64,000 nucleotides of DNA from contig NZ_JAAHTB010000019.1 in NCBI RefSeq assembly GCF_010692745.1, positions 1-64,000 of the forward strand, in the 5' to 3' direction. Made by a program: the position numbers and the translations under genes. The DNA is from Methylobacterium sp. BTF04 (GTDB taxonomy: Bacteria; Pseudomonadota; Alphaproteobacteria; Rhizobiales; Beijerinckiaceae). The number at the start of each line of letters is the position of its first letter. Position 1 is the first letter of the stretch. The notes under the pieces are model-generated. The model had not been told where the DNA came from. It saw nothing but the letters and a program-made list of their open reading frames with translations, and did no database searches. This document shows positions 1-9,013 of this stretch, in pieces.

Positions 1-159
1 GTCATGGCTCCAGTCTCTCAAGAGTTGGAGCCTCCGGGAAACCCGGGGCGGTTCAGCATCGACCACGCGGACCGGGTTGTCCTCGGCGATCCAGTCTTCA
101 AGACAAGGCGGAAACAGCGTCGTCTGATCGCGCTCAGCGCCGACAACAAACCGTCCCAT
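1..159 (-). pseudogene. IS1182-type transposase, 5' remnant
   Basis: Reading the minus strand from an ATG at 159, preceded by a GGAGG-like site, the peptide opens MGRFVVGAERDQTTLFP and continues through EDWIAEDNPVRVVDA. That is the recognisable N-terminus of IS1182-family (IS4/IS5 superfamily) DDE transposases. Similarity stops after about 34 codons, near position 57; the rest of the frame does not resemble the family and runs off the window edge. I read it as a truncated insertion-sequence fragment. The window edge prevents seeing what lies beyond. Confidence 0.55.
6..32. repeat. Inverted repeat, MerR-operator-like dyad
   Basis: The 7-bp arms GGCTCCA (6-12) and TGGAGCC (26-32) are exact reverse complements, with a second short dyad CTCT/AGAG inside. 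Long dyads of this kind are typical between the -35 and -10 boxes of MerR-type promoters. It lies in the non-transposase sequence next to the IS remnant. With the window edge so close, its function is only a guess. Confidence 0.3.
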
Positions 160-347
160 GCCCGCCTCCGGTCAACCCGGAGAAGAGTACCATCTTCGGG
201 GTTTTGACACAGCCAGGACCCTTCTCGGACGCTCGGAGGGTCCGCTTCGCGGTAGGTTGGGGGAGCATGACTTACGTCTGGGTCGGGTGGATTTTGGCTG
301 TTCTGCTTCCGTGCCGGAGGGGCAGAATGCCAAAGTTATAGAACAGC

Positions 348-1538
348 CTAGGCTACCGCCATGATCGAAATTGGTGTCGGCACTTCTGGAGCGAGGCTTC
401 TCACAACGCAGTCCCGGCCTTGAGCCTTGGCCTGGTAGAGGGCGGCATCCGCACGATCGAGCGTCGGCTTCAACTCGGTGGCTCCCAGTTCGAACTGAGA
501 CACGCCGATGCTCACGGTGAAGCGAATGGATCCGCCATTTGACCCGACGACGAGTGACGCCAGTTCCGCGCGGATCCGCTCGGCAACGTGAGCCGCATCG
601 TCGAGCCCCGTTTCAGGCAGGATGACCCCAAATTCCTCTCCGCCCAAGCGGCCGAAGACATCGCTTGGTCGCAACGTCTGGCCGAGAGACGAAGTGAGAG
701 CCTGAAGCACCGCGTCGCCGCCAGCGTGCCCGTAGGTGTCGTTGACCGACTTGAAGCGATCCGCGTCGATCATCAGCATGGAGGTAGGGCGATCATAGCG
801 ACGTCCCCGCGCCAGCTCCGCGAGTGCTCGCTCAGTAAAACTGCGACGATTGAGGGCGCCCGTCAGGGGATCCGTGGTCGCGATGGTGATCAGCTTCTTG
901 GTGTAGTTCGAGATACGGCCGACCATCGGGCGGAAGATACCGACAGCTTCCGCGAGAAGTGTCAAAAGGACAACCACAAGCGAGGCGTTCTGCAGCCACT
1001 GCAGCATTTTAAGGCGGCTTCGGCTTGTACGTTCGTGCTCGCTGACGACCCTGTCTAAACCGCTCAAGAGGGGTTCTCGGGCTGCCGCAAACAAGGGCGC
1101 GAGAGCGGCGTGGATGTGCGGATCGTCCGAGGCCATGTCGCGAACCGCACGCGCCTTGGCGATGTAGCTTTTGACCTGCTCGTTGAGAGGATCGGCCCCG
1201 CCGAAGTACAGCGCCTTCAACTCCGGCGTCGAGGGTTCTGGAAGACCGAGCGTCTCATCACCGGTCATGAGGCGGGCATGCGCGGCGGAGAACCTGTCGA
1301 TAGTCTCGCCCAAATCGCGGCGTGCATCCGCATCGCCCATCGCCCATTGAGCCGACAGGCTCGCGATGCGCTGGGACAGCATGCGCTGTCGTCCGCTGAT
1401 ATTCACCACCGAGGCGGCGCCTTCATGCTGTTCGAGCACCTGACGCAATGTCAGATGAGAGACGAGTGACATCAGAGCGACGAGTGCAAGGGCGAAGACA
1501 TATGCAATCGTGAGAGATCGTGTCGAAAACGCACCCAT
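348..1538 (-). CDS. Membrane diguanylate cyclase with PilJ-type sensor
   Basis: Makes cyclic-di-GMP from two GTP at the inner membrane. Of 396 residues, 8-28 and 185-203 look membrane-spanning and enclose a periplasmic segment. That segment begins with the ISGRQRMLSQRI motif of PilJ/NarX-type four-helix sensor domains. The GGDEF domain follows, with an active GGEEF at 299-303 and an RxxD product-inhibition site at 290-293, so activity and feedback control are expected. I chose the ATG at 1538 because GGAGGT sits just upstream; an in-frame start at 1571 would add 11 unlikely residues. The signal sensed is unknown. Confidence 0.88.
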   Translation of the reverse strand: MGAFSTRSLTIAYVFALALVALMSLVSHLTLRQVLEQHEGAASVVNISGRQRMLSQRIASLSAQWAMGDADARRDLGETIDRFSAAHARLMTGDETLGLPEPSTPELKALYFGGADPLNEQVKSYIAKARAVRDMASDDPHIHAALAPLFAAAREPLLSGLDRVVSEHERTSRSRLKMLQWLQNASLVVVLLTLLAEAVGIFRPMVGRISNYTKKLITIATTDPLTGALNRRSFTERALAELARGRRYDRPTSMLMIDADRFKSVNDTYGHAGGDAVLQALTSSLGQTLRPSDVFGRLGGEEFGVILPETGLDDAAHVAERIRAELASLVVGSNGGSIRFTVSIGVSQFELGATELKPTLDRADAALYQAKAQGRDCVVRSLAPEVPTPISIMAVA

Positions 1539-2021
1539 TTTGCTTCCACCTCCGCACGCGCAGCGGATCATCTCAGCGGAAGCTGTGGAAGCGATTAACA
1601 GGCTTTCGCCTTACCCGAATAGGCTTGGGATGCGATCTCTGAACGAGAGCAGCTTGGTAGATCGGATGCGGAATGTCTGCTTCCGGCGGGACAGATAACT
1701 TCTGCTCCCCACCCTGAGCCGAAATTGCCCGAGGGCTGACGAATGGCCGCTCATAAGAAGCACGCATGGCGAACCAGGCGGCCGGGTTGGGTCGCAAGCC
1801 GAACGGTCGCTTTAAGCCGAACGGCCGTTTTAAGGCGGACGGTCTACGACCGAATCGATCGCTAAGCGGCGGTTTGATCGTCGCCGCGAATGTTTTTAAG
1901 GGCGGTGCCGGAAATTCTCCCCGGAAACCTCTGTGTAACCCCAAGGTAACCACGGCCATCAAATGGCAGTTCGAACCGCCCAGCGCAGTCTGTTAAGCCT
2001 CTGCTCTCGAAGGGAAAAGGC
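1539..2021. other. Intergenic, no gene recognised
   Basis: This stretch separates the diguanylate cyclase from tRNA-Arg. Open frames exist on both strands, but none has a credible ribosome site or family resemblance. The one structured element is a short 18-bp tandem repeat near 1796-1849. Confidence 0.4.
1796..1849. repeat. 18-bp tandem repeat, about 2.5 copies
   Basis: AAGCCGAACGGTCGCTTT (1796-1813) is followed at once by AAGCCGAACGGCCGTTTT (1814-1831), then a weaker third unit AAGGCGGACGGTCTACGA. The unit is a multiple of three, so the overlapping frame reads as a repeated GRFKPN peptide. The frame is probably not coding. Confidence 0.6.
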
Positions 2022-2098
2022 TGGCGACCCCGGTTGGGCTCGAACCAACGACCTGCCGCTTAGAAGGCGGCTGCTCTATCCAGCTGAGCTACGGAGTC
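2022..2098 (-). tRNA. tRNA-Arg (anticodon TCT)
   Basis: The minus strand folds as a 77-nt tRNA. The acceptor GACTCCG pairs with CGGGGTC (one G-T pair), a GTTCGAGCC T-loop is present and the 3' CCA is encoded (2022-2024). The anticodon loop CTTCTAA has TCT at 2062-2064 and reads AGA codons, which are rare in a GC-rich genome. Confidence 0.93.
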
Positions 2099-2213
2099 GG
2101 GGGTGCCAAGCGCCGTAGAAGCCACGGTGCCGGCCCTTGGTCAAGCCGTCGAGGCGGCACACGCTGAGGCGGTCGGTCGACGGGGCCAGGGCGGATGGCC
2201 GGCCTTTCGCGTG

Positions 2214-3626
2214 TCACACCATTGCCCCGGCATTCATCAGGTCGTCCGGATCAAGGGCGTGCTTCAGGGTGGCGATGAGGTCGAGGCGTGCCGGCTCGGC
2301 GTAGCGGGCGAGGAGATCGCGCTTGAAGCGGCCGATGCCGTATTCGGCGCTGAAGCTCCCGCCGAGCGCGATGGCGATGGCGTAGAGGTCGTGGGCGATG
2401 CCGGCCTCGACCTCGCGGGTGAAGTCGACGCGATCGCGCCCCTTCGGGACCACCAGATTGTAGTGGATGTTGCCGTCGCCGACATGGCCGTAGAACGACA
2501 GGCAGACGTCCGGCATGTGCTGCGCCAGGAGGGCGGCCCCTTGAGCGAGGAACGTCGTGAGGCAAGAGACCGGCACGGCGATGTCGTGTTTCACCGATCC
2601 GCCGGCATGCTTCTCACCCTCCGGAATCGTCTCGCGCACCGCCCACATGGCGCGTCGCTGACCCTCCGATTGCGCCAGCACCGCATCGGTGACCCAGCCG
2701 CGCTCCATCAGGGATTCGAGGCAGCCCAGGAGCAGGTCGTCGAGGGGAATGCGGGCGCTGGACGCGGAGAGTTCGAGCAGCACCGCGCCGCCCTCCCCGG
2801 TCTTCAAGCCGATCCCAGACTCGCGCATCTCCGCCACGAGGCCGAGGGACGCGGTCGAGATCAATTCGAAGGTGGAGACCAGATCAGACGTCTCCCGGCG
2901 CACGATGGCGGCGATCTCCGGGAGCGGCGCGTCCGCCGCCAGCTCCAGCCACGCGGTGGCGCGCTGGCCCTGGGCCGGCCACAGCTTGAGGACCACGCCC
3001 GTGACGATGCCGAGGGTGCCCTCGGCGCCGATGAACACTTGCTTGAGATCGTAGCCGATGTTGTTCTTGCGCAAGGTCCCCATGTCGGAGAACAGCGTGC
3101 CGTCGGGGAGCACCACTTCGAGCCCGAGCACGAGATCGCGGGTCATGCCGTAGCGCAGGACCTGAAGCCCGCCCGCATTGGTGCCGAGGTTGCCGCCGAG
3201 CCGGCAGCTCCCCTCCGAGCCGAGGCTGAGCGGCAGCAGAAGATCGTTCGCGGCCGCCGCTTTCTGCGCGTCCGCCAGGATCACGCCGGCATCGCAGACC
3301 AGACTGAAATTCAGCGGATCGACGGCGCGGATGCGTGTCATCCGCTCCAGGCTGACCACCAGCTGGCGCCGTCCGGGCTCCGGGGTCGCCCCGCCGACAT
3401 AGCCGGTATTGCCGCCCTGGGGCACGAGGCCGAAGCCGTGATCCTTCGCCAGCCCGACCAGGGCCTGCACCTCCGCCACCGAACGCGGGCGCAGCACCGC
3501 CGGTGTCTCGCCCTGCATCAATCCACGGTGGTCGAGGGTGTAGCGTCCGGTCATGTCGGTGCCGGTGAGAACGCCGCCCTCCCCCAGCAAGGCGTGGAAC
3601 GGCGCGAGGGCGTCGGGAATCGACAT
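2214..3626 (-). CDS. FAD-binding 2-hydroxyacid dehydrogenase (GlcD/D-2-HGDH type)
   Basis: Expected to oxidise a D-2-hydroxyacid, such as D-2-hydroxyglutarate or D-lactate, with FAD in the cytosol. The 470 residues match the family length. The N-terminal PCMH FAD fold shows VPQGGNTGYVGGATP and GSEGSCRLGGNLGTNAGG, then GAEGTLGIVT. The C-terminal cap carries the metal-site segment FYGHVGDGNIHYN and the late AEYGIG (usually EHGIG). It ends in DPDDLMNAGAMV, close to the usual DPxxxxNPGK tail. The exact substrate cannot be read from sequence. It stands alone between tRNA-Arg and a NepR-like gene. Confidence 0.88.
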   Translation of the reverse strand: MSIPDALAPFHALLGEGGVLTGTDMTGRYTLDHRGLMQGETPAVLRPRSVAEVQALVGLAKDHGFGLVPQGGNTGYVGGATPEPGRRQLVVSLERMTRIRAVDPLNFSLVCDAGVILADAQKAAAANDLLLPLSLGSEGSCRLGGNLGTNAGGLQVLRYGMTRDLVLGLEVVLPDGTLFSDMGTLRKNNIGYDLKQVFIGAEGTLGIVTGVVLKLWPAQGQRATAWLELAADAPLPEIAAIVRRETSDLVSTFELISTASLGLVAEMRESGIGLKTGEGGAVLLELSASSARIPLDDLLLGCLESLMERGWVTDAVLAQSEGQRRAMWAVRETIPEGEKHAGGSVKHDIAVPVSCLTTFLAQGAALLAQHMPDVCLSFYGHVGDGNIHYNLVVPKGRDRVDFTREVEAGIAHDLYAIAIALGGSFSAEYGIGRFKRDLLARYAEPARLDLIATLKHALDPDDLMNAGAMV

Positions 3627-3775
3627 CGATCGAAAGTCTCGCGGGGATGGATCGGGCTGAGCCGACCATGTCGCGCCTCGGCGGCGAAGGGAAGCGCTGG
3701 CGCCGGTCCGGAGCTTGGATCACCCCCCGAACGTCCGTATCGCACCGTCAAGCCCCGAATCAGCCCGACCGGGGT

Positions 3776-3940
3776 TCAGGTTCGTGCGTCGAACCGGGCG
3801 ACCAGGACATTCCACCGCTCGGGCAATGTCTCGCGCATCAGAGGCTCGTACAAGTCCGTCAAGGCGCGGGCGATGCCGGTCAGGATCGGATTGCAGCCGA
3901 ACCCCAAAAAACCGGGATGGGTCCATAAAGAATTGCGCAT
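3776..3940 (-). CDS. NepR-like anti-sigma factor, small
   Basis: A 54-residue protein whose C-terminal half (ILTGIARALTDLYEPL, then LPERWNVLVARFD) matches the two-helix NepR pattern, with the conserved LPxR linker. NepR proteins hold the general-stress sigma factor EcfG until phosphorylated PhyR takes them away. The start at 3940 is set by AAGGAG five bases upstream; longer in-frame starts lack a site. Neither phyR nor an ecfG lies nearby, so this is an orphan paralogue. The family assignment rests on pattern recognition in a short peptide. Confidence 0.62.
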   Translation of the reverse strand: MRNSLWTHPGFLGFGCNPILTGIARALTDLYEPLMRETLPERWNVLVARFDART

Positions 3941-4442
3941 GACATCTCCTTTCCGAGACGATGCCACGACCATCATTTCCCGGTTGCCGACCAACATCGG
4001 TTGATCTCGAAATAACAATGAATCTGCGTGCCGTTCGTTTCATCGGGTTTCGTCGAATTCGGACGATGCCAGCCGGCGACGGCCGCAAGATCGCCGGCGC
4101 CGTGCATTTCGACACACGCATATCCGGCCAGGCTAACACTCAGCGGGTACGGTCTTGTCCGGTCCCCGGTCGGCGAGCGATCTGTCCGATACTTCGGTGA
4201 GTCCGCCCTGTCGTGGGTCTCTGGACGCTCCCGTCCCTCCCGCACGCTGTCACGATGGCCAGCGGACGTGACCGATACGGGTTCCGACCGTTGGCTCGCA
4301 TCCGGCCGAACTGCTAGAGCCGTCTCCGTGGAGACGAAGACGGCTCCGTCGTTGGCGAGGGGCCGCGGCGTCAGGCGTACCGGCTCCGTTTGGCGCGAAA
4401 ACGCTTCAAGTCTCTGCTGCCGTTCGAGAAGGGGATACGACG
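3941..4442. other. Intergenic, divergent promoter region
   Basis: About 500 bases between the divergent NepR-like gene and the CNNM gene. I found no convincing EcfG-type promoter (GGAAC with a downstream CGTT), RNA gene or small gene. AGAAGGGG near its right end, at 4427-4434, is the likely ribosome site of the CNNM gene. Confidence 0.35.
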
Positions 4443-4496
4443 ATTTCCGACACCATCTGGGCAACCGGCCTCGGCCTCCTTGCCGTTCTCGTCCTC

Positions 4497-5753
4497 GTGT
4501 TCGCCAACGGGTTCTTCGTGGCGGCCGAGTTCGCCCTCGTGTCGGTCCGGCGGAGTCGGGTCGCGGAACTCGTGACGGGTCGTCGTCCCAATGCCCGCGC
4601 GCTCCAGCGGGCCACCGACCAGCTCGACGCCTATCTGGCGGCGACGCAGCTCGGCATCACGATTTCGTCCCTGGCGCTGGGCTGGGTCGGCGAACCGGCT
4701 TTGGCCCATCTGATCGAGCCGGCGCTGGCCTGGCTGCCGGTCTCCATCAGCGCGGTGGCGGCGCACACCATTGCGGTGGCGATCTCCTTCGTCATCATTA
4801 CCGCGTTGCACATCGTGCTGGGCGAACTCGCGCCCAAGAGCCTCGCGCTGCAGCGGAGCGAGCGCACCGCGCTTGCGGTGGTTCGCCCGCTCGGCATTTT
4901 CCTGTTCGTGTTTCGTCCGGCGATCCTCGTCCTGAACGGTCTCGGCAACGGCATCGTCCGCCTGTTCGGCCTGCAGGCGGGCCACGGCGAGGGCGCCCTG
5001 CATTCCACGGCGGAACTCAACCTGCTGGTCCAGGCGAGCCAGGAAGCCGGGCTGATCCAGGAGGTGCAGCAGGAAGCGGTCGAGCGCATCTTCGCCATCA
5101 GCGAGCGCAGGGTGCGGGACATCATGACCCCGCGCCACGAGGTCGAATGGGTCGATGCCGGAGACGCGCGTGAAAAGATGCTCGAGGCCGTGCGCGGATG
5201 CGACCACGCTCAGGTGGTGGTGAGCCGCGGTCAGGTCGACGAGATCGTCGGCGTGGTGCGCAAGCGCGATCTCCTCGACCAGTTCCTCGACGGCAAGCCG
5301 GTCGACGTGCTCGCCGCCACCCAGCCGCCCATCGTCGTGCACGAAAGCATGTCGATCCTGGCCGTGCTCGAAACCTTCCAGAGCCAGCCGGTCCGCATGG
5401 CCGTCGTCGTCGACGAGTACGGAAGCCTCGAAGGCATCGTCACCCAGACCGACCTGATGGAGGCGATCGCCGGCAACATCCCGGATGTCGGCGACGAGCC
5501 CTCGGTGGTGGAGCGCCAGGACGGGTCGCTGCTGATCGACGGCATGATGCCGGCGGGCTTGGCTTTCGAGCGGCTCGCCTTCGCCGAGCGGCCGGCCACC
5601 GACGAATTCACCACGCTCGCCGGGTTCGTGATCTATCGCCTCGGCCGCATCCCCGCCACGGGCGACGCCTTCGAAGCCCACGGCTGGCGCTTCGAGGTGA
5701 TCGACATGGATGGCCGACGGATCGACAAGGTCATGGCGATCCCGGTGACCTGA
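4497..5753 (+). CDS. HlyC/CorC (CNNM) family transporter
   Basis: A membrane protein implicated in Mg2+ or Co2+ efflux. In order: a DUF21 membrane domain, a CBS pair starting near VRDIMTPRHEVEWV, and a CorC/HlyC C-terminal domain (GSLLIDGMMPA to GRIPATGDAFEAHGWRFEV). GTG at 4497 is the first standard start in frame, but it cuts into the first membrane helix. Upstream, the frame is open back to a TGA at 4269 and contains no ATG, GTG or TTG. An ATT at 4443, 8 bases after AGAAGGGG, would restore the helix TIWATGLGLLAVLVLVFANG and is my preferred true start. Confidence 0.88.
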   Translation: MFANGFFVAAEFALVSVRRSRVAELVTGRRPNARALQRATDQLDAYLAATQLGITISSLALGWVGEPALAHLIEPALAWLPVSISAVAAHTIAVAISFVIITALHIVLGELAPKSLALQRSERTALAVVRPLGIFLFVFRPAILVLNGLGNGIVRLFGLQAGHGEGALHSTAELNLLVQASQEAGLIQEVQQEAVERIFAISERRVRDIMTPRHEVEWVDAGDAREKMLEAVRGCDHAQVVVSRGQVDEIVGVVRKRDLLDQFLDGKPVDVLAATQPPIVVHESMSILAVLETFQSQPVRMAVVVDEYGSLEGIVTQTDLMEAIAGNIPDVGDEPSVVERQDGSLLIDGMMPAGLAFERLAFAERPATDEFTTLAGFVIYRLGRIPATGDAFEAHGWRFEVIDMDGRRIDKVMAIPVT

Positions 5754-6103
5754 TACGGCTTCCTGCCAACGACCTCAGTGGGGAATGGCGGAACGGACTC
5801 CCTCTCCTTTCAGGAATGGGCACCCGCGCTTGCACTAGACCGAAGAGATCAGCCGGGGACGGCTTGAGGCGAGGCATCGCCGTTCCACCGTAGAGGCTGT
5901 TTTAGGCCGGCGTATCGCCCAGGATCGCCGGCGGCCGGACCTTCGGCCCTCTGGTCTTCTTCAGGTCCGATGCCGCATGCGCGGGTCGATGGAAGACCAG
6001 ACAATCCGGAGTGCGGCGAACCCTGTGCAAATGCAGAAGGCCACCCGAGTGGGGGTGGCCTTCGATCATCGATAGCGTGACGCGATACCGGTCTCGCGCG
6101 GTC
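5754..6103. other. Intergenic, convergent gene ends
   Basis: The space between the ends of the convergent CNNM and MucR-like genes. No gene is seen; the only clear element is the hairpin at 6037-6062. Confidence 0.4.
6037..6062 (-). terminator. Terminator hairpin of the MucR-like gene
   Basis: The exact 10-bp arms AAGGCCACCC (6037-6046) and GGGTGGCCTT (6053-6062) enclose a 6-base loop, about 40 bases past the MucR-like stop. The T-run is short, but the stem is strong and could act in both directions. Confidence 0.65.
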
Positions 6104-6637
6104 TCAGGCTTCGGCCTTCTTGCGGGGGCCGCGCTTCTTCTTCTCGGGCGCAGCGGGGGCGGCTTCCACCGGCTCCGGCGCCGGGGCGCTGACGGTCTCC
6201 TCGGGGGCCGCCTTCGCGACGCCCTTGCGGCGCTGCTGGCCGAGCCCGAGTGCCCGGGCCAGTTCGGAGCGCTGCTCGGAATAGCTTGCCGAGGTCATCG
6301 GATAGTCGGGCGCCAGGCCCCACTTGGCGCGATACTGCTCCGGGGTCAGGCCGCGCAAGGTCAGGTGCCGGCGCAGGGTCTTGTACTGCTTGCCGTCCTC
6401 GAAGCTGATCAGATAGTCGGGCGAGATCGAGCGACGAATTTCCGGTGCGGTCGCCTTGGGCGGACCGGCATCGACGGCGGGAGCCCCGATCGCCGACACG
6501 CCACGGATCGCCTCGTGCACATCGCTGAGAAGTTTGGGCAGCTCTGCGCTCTGAACGTGGTTGTTGCTCACATAGGCAGAGACGATGTCCGCTGCGAGTG
6601 TGATCAAGCGGGCTGCGTCGGTGTCGGTTTCGGTCAT
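6104..6637 (-). CDS. MucR/Ros family transcriptional regulator lacking zinc cysteines
   Basis: A 177-residue DNA-binding regulator of the Ros/MucR family, which in rhizobia controls surface polysaccharide, motility and the cell cycle. The core is present: DYLISFEDGKQYKTLRRHL, TPEQYRAKWGL and the PMTSASYSEQRSELA tail. In Ros two Cys and two His bind zinc. Here the cysteines are Ser78 and Asp81, His91 is kept and the second His is lost. Mesorhizobium Ros homologues are known to fold without zinc, so it may still bind DNA. The C-terminus is an Ala/Pro/Glu stretch ending in a Lys/Arg-rich tail. I start at MTETDTD; upstream codons look non-coding. Confidence 0.85.
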   Translation of the reverse strand: MTETDTDAARLITLAADIVSAYVSNNHVQSAELPKLLSDVHEAIRGVSAIGAPAVDAGPPKATAPEIRRSISPDYLISFEDGKQYKTLRRHLTLRGLTPEQYRAKWGLAPDYPMTSASYSEQRSELARALGLGQQRRKGVAKAAPEETVSAPAPEPVEAAPAAPEKKKRGPRKKAEA

Positions 6638-7325
6638 GAGGTTCGCGCCGTTATTTGCATGCGGTGGAGATCTGTATGAACGTAAGCTGAGATGTTTTGT
6701 CAAGCAAGATGTTGGCGCACGTATCTCGGCTTTTTTCTCGACTAGTTGTGGATTGCTCGATGGTTTTTCACGCAGCGTCAGCTGAAAACGCTCGGATTCG
6801 CGCCAGTTGATCAAACATGCGCTGCCGCTACGGCCTTGGCCTTGTCCGGGTTAGACCTGACAGGGACGATCCTTTGCGACATCGACGCGATTTAGGAGAA
6901 TCACCCTGCGGTGGCCTTCGGTGATCACCGTCCACGCAGGCGAAGCTGTCGGTGTCTCGTCCCGGCTCGAGGGCTTCTCCCTCGCACCCGCAATGCCGGG
7001 CCTGCCGAACGGGGCGTCGGACCTGTCGAGATCACCGGGTGCCGGACCTCGACTGCGCTGGACATGTCTCGCAAGCAAAGGTCGATCAAACTTGCTTTAA
7101 GTGCCCGGCAATATCTTGAGGATGCAATAAAATTTTTTGTGATGATACCGGCATCGCGCGTGCGCTCTACTGCCTCACCTGTCTTGCCGATGGACAGGGA
7201 CCGTCGACGGTGGCGTCTCGCGCAGATCCGTAGCACCGTCGACTTGTCTGAGCAGGGTGGCCATCGGCCAAGTGGCTATGGCCGACCACTTGATGGCGAC
7301 TTGGCTTCGCCCTGGCGCGTCGCGA
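6638..7325. other. Long intergenic region upstream of the MucR-like gene
   Basis: Nearly 690 bases lie between the start of the MucR-like gene and the end of argC. Two patches are AT-rich (about 6640-6780 and 7080-7150), which suits MucR-type regulators that bind AT-rich DNA and repress themselves. Frames here have no ribosome sites or recognisable products. An unannotated small RNA cannot be excluded. Confidence 0.35.
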
Positions 7326-8276
7326 TCAGTCGAGGCCGAGCATCAGCCCGATATTCTGCACCGCTGCGCCCGAGGCGCCCTTGCCGAGATTGTCGAGGCG
7401 GGCGACCAGGACGGCCTGACGGTAGGCGTCGCTGCCGAACACGCGCAGTTCGAGGCGGTCGGTGTCGTTGAGGTCTTCCGGTTCGATGCGCTCGAGATGG
7501 GCGCCCGTGGTCGCGCCCGGAACGACCTGCACCAGGTCCTCGCCCGCATAATAAGCCACCAGAGCCGCCTCGAGGGCGCCGGCACTCGGCTGGCCGGGAA
7601 GCGTGTCGAGATGCAACGGGATACTGACCAGCATGCCCTGGCGGAAGTTGCCGACGGAGGGGATGAAGATCGGCCGCCGGGTCAGCAGGCTGTATGTCTG
7701 GGTCTCCGGCAGATGCTTGTGCGCGAAGCCGAGGCCGTAGAGCTGGAACGCGGCGCCCTTCCCGGCCTCATAGGCCTCGATCATGCTCTTGCCGCCGCCG
7801 CTATAGCCGCTGACGGCATTGATGCTCACCGGACAATCCGGCGCGATCAGGCCGGCCTCGACCAGGGGGCGCAGCAGGGCAATGGCGCCGGTGGGATAGC
7901 AGCCCGGGTTGGCCACCCGCCGCGCGTCGCGGATCGCCTGGGCCTGACCCGGATGCAACTCGGCAAAGCCGTAGACCCAGGCCGGATCGACCCGGTGCGC
8001 GGTGCTGGCGTCGAGGATGCGCGGGCCGCCGCCATCGAGGGAATCGGCGAGCGCCACGGTCTCCCGCGCCGCATCGTCGGGCAGGCACAGGACGACGAGG
8101 TCGACTTCGGCGAGGAGGGCACGCTTGACCGCCGCATCCTTGCGGCTCTCGTGCGGGATGCTCTTCAGGGTGACGCGGCCCTCGCGGGTGAGCCGCTCGC
8201 GGATGCCGAGACCCGTGGTGCCGGCTTCGCCGTCGATGAAGACCGTGGGCTTCTGCCCCGCATCGTGCTCGCTCAT
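7326..8276 (-). CDS. argC: N-acetyl-gamma-glutamyl-phosphate reductase
   Basis: Third step of arginine synthesis: reduces N-acetylglutamyl phosphate to the semialdehyde with NADPH, in the cytosol. The 316 residues fit the shorter type-2 ArgC. Visible are the nucleotide-binding [17 protein letters not shown] at the N-terminus, the catalytic Cys126 in [11 protein letters not shown], the [15 protein letters not shown] loop, and [10 protein letters not shown]. The ATG at 8276 is chosen over a GTG three codons upstream because GGTGAG precedes it at proper spacing. It is a single gene with no arginine operon around it. Confidence 0.94.
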   Translation of the reverse strand: MSEHDAGQKPTVFIDGEAGTTGLGIRERLTREGRVTLKSIPHESRKDAAVKRALLAEVDLVVLCLPDDAARETVALADSLDGGGPRILDASTAHRVDPAWVYGFAELHPGQAQAIRDARRVANPGCYPTGAIALLRPLVEAGLIAPDCPVSINAVSGYSGGGKSMIEAYEAGKGAAFQLYGLGFAHKHLPETQTYSLLTRRPIFIPSVGNFRQGMLVSIPLHLDTLPGQPSAGALEAALVAYYAGEDLVQVVPGATTGAHLERIEPEDLNDTDRLELRVFGSDAYRQAVLVARLDNLGKGASGAAVQNIGLMLGLD

Positions 8277-8509
8277 GCTTCTCACCTTGATTGTCCTGCG
8301 CGGGATCAGGATCCACGACGCGGGATCAGCGCGACGTGGCGGGTGCGCTCCGTCAAGTCAACGCTGTCACCGCGGCATGATACCGCTTGATGACAGTCGT
8401 GTTTGTCCAAGGGTGCCAGCAGGTGACGCGGAACACCTGTCCTCACGGTCCTGTTGTGGTCGACACAGACGACGATTCAGCAAGACGACCATTCAGTGAG
8501 GCTGTGGGC

Positions 8510-9013
8510 ATGTCGGGAAGCGCGGAAAAAACCGATCCCAAGTTGTGGGACCGCATCAAGACGAAGGTCACCGAATCGGACAAGGGCGGCAAGCCGGGGC
8601 AATGGTCGGCACGCAAGGCCCAGGCCGCGACCAAGGCCTACAAGGAGGCCGGCGGCGGCTATGCGGGTGCGAAGTCGAAGGACAACCACCTCAAGCAATG
8701 GACCGACGAAGACTGGGATACGAAGTCGGGTGCCAAGAGCGGCGACACCGGCGAGCGCTACCTGCCGAAGAAAGCTCGCGCGGCGGTCTCGGACGACGAG
8801 TATGCGCGCACCACCCGGAAAAAGCGCGCCGATACGGCCAAGGGCCGGCAATTCTCGAAGCAGCCTGACGATGTCGCCAAGAAGACTGCCGCGGCGCGCG
8901 AAGGAACTAAGAAGACGACGAAGGCGGCGTTGCTCGCCGAGGCCCGAAAGCGAAAGATTCCCGGCCGTTCGACCATGTCGAAGGACGACCTCGAAAAGGC
9001 CTTGAGCGCCTGA
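8510..9013 (+). CDS. DUF5872-type protein with Rho-N-like tail
   Basis: A 167-residue, very Lys-rich soluble protein. The N-terminal two thirds match the DUF5872 pattern (DPKLWDRIKTKVTES, GQWSARKAQAATKAYKEAGG, then DEDWDTKSG and ERYLPKKA). The last 40 residues, with KAALLAEARKRKIPGRSTM and SKDDLEKAL, look like a Rho N-terminal/SAP-like helical DNA-binding motif. No function is established. The ATG at 8510 follows a GTGAGG-like site; 41 upstream codons look non-coding. The stop abuts the stop of the next, convergent gene. Confidence 0.72.
   Translation: MSGSAEKTDPKLWDRIKTKVTESDKGGKPGQWSARKAQAATKAYKEAGGGYAGAKSKDNHLKQWTDEDWDTKSGAKSGDTGERYLPKKARAAVSDDEYARTTRKKRADTAKGRQFSKQPDDVAKKTAAAREGTKKTTKAALLAEARKRKIPGRSTMSKDDLEKALSA

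Noticed and set aside
1573..1962. 129-codon minus-strand frame upstream of the diguanylate cyclase
   Set aside because: No ribosome site or family match; it contains the 18-bp DNA repeat, which explains its repetitive peptide.
2103..4004. 633-codon plus-strand frame
   Set aside because: Antisense to the FAD-linked dehydrogenase and the NepR-like gene; composition artefact.
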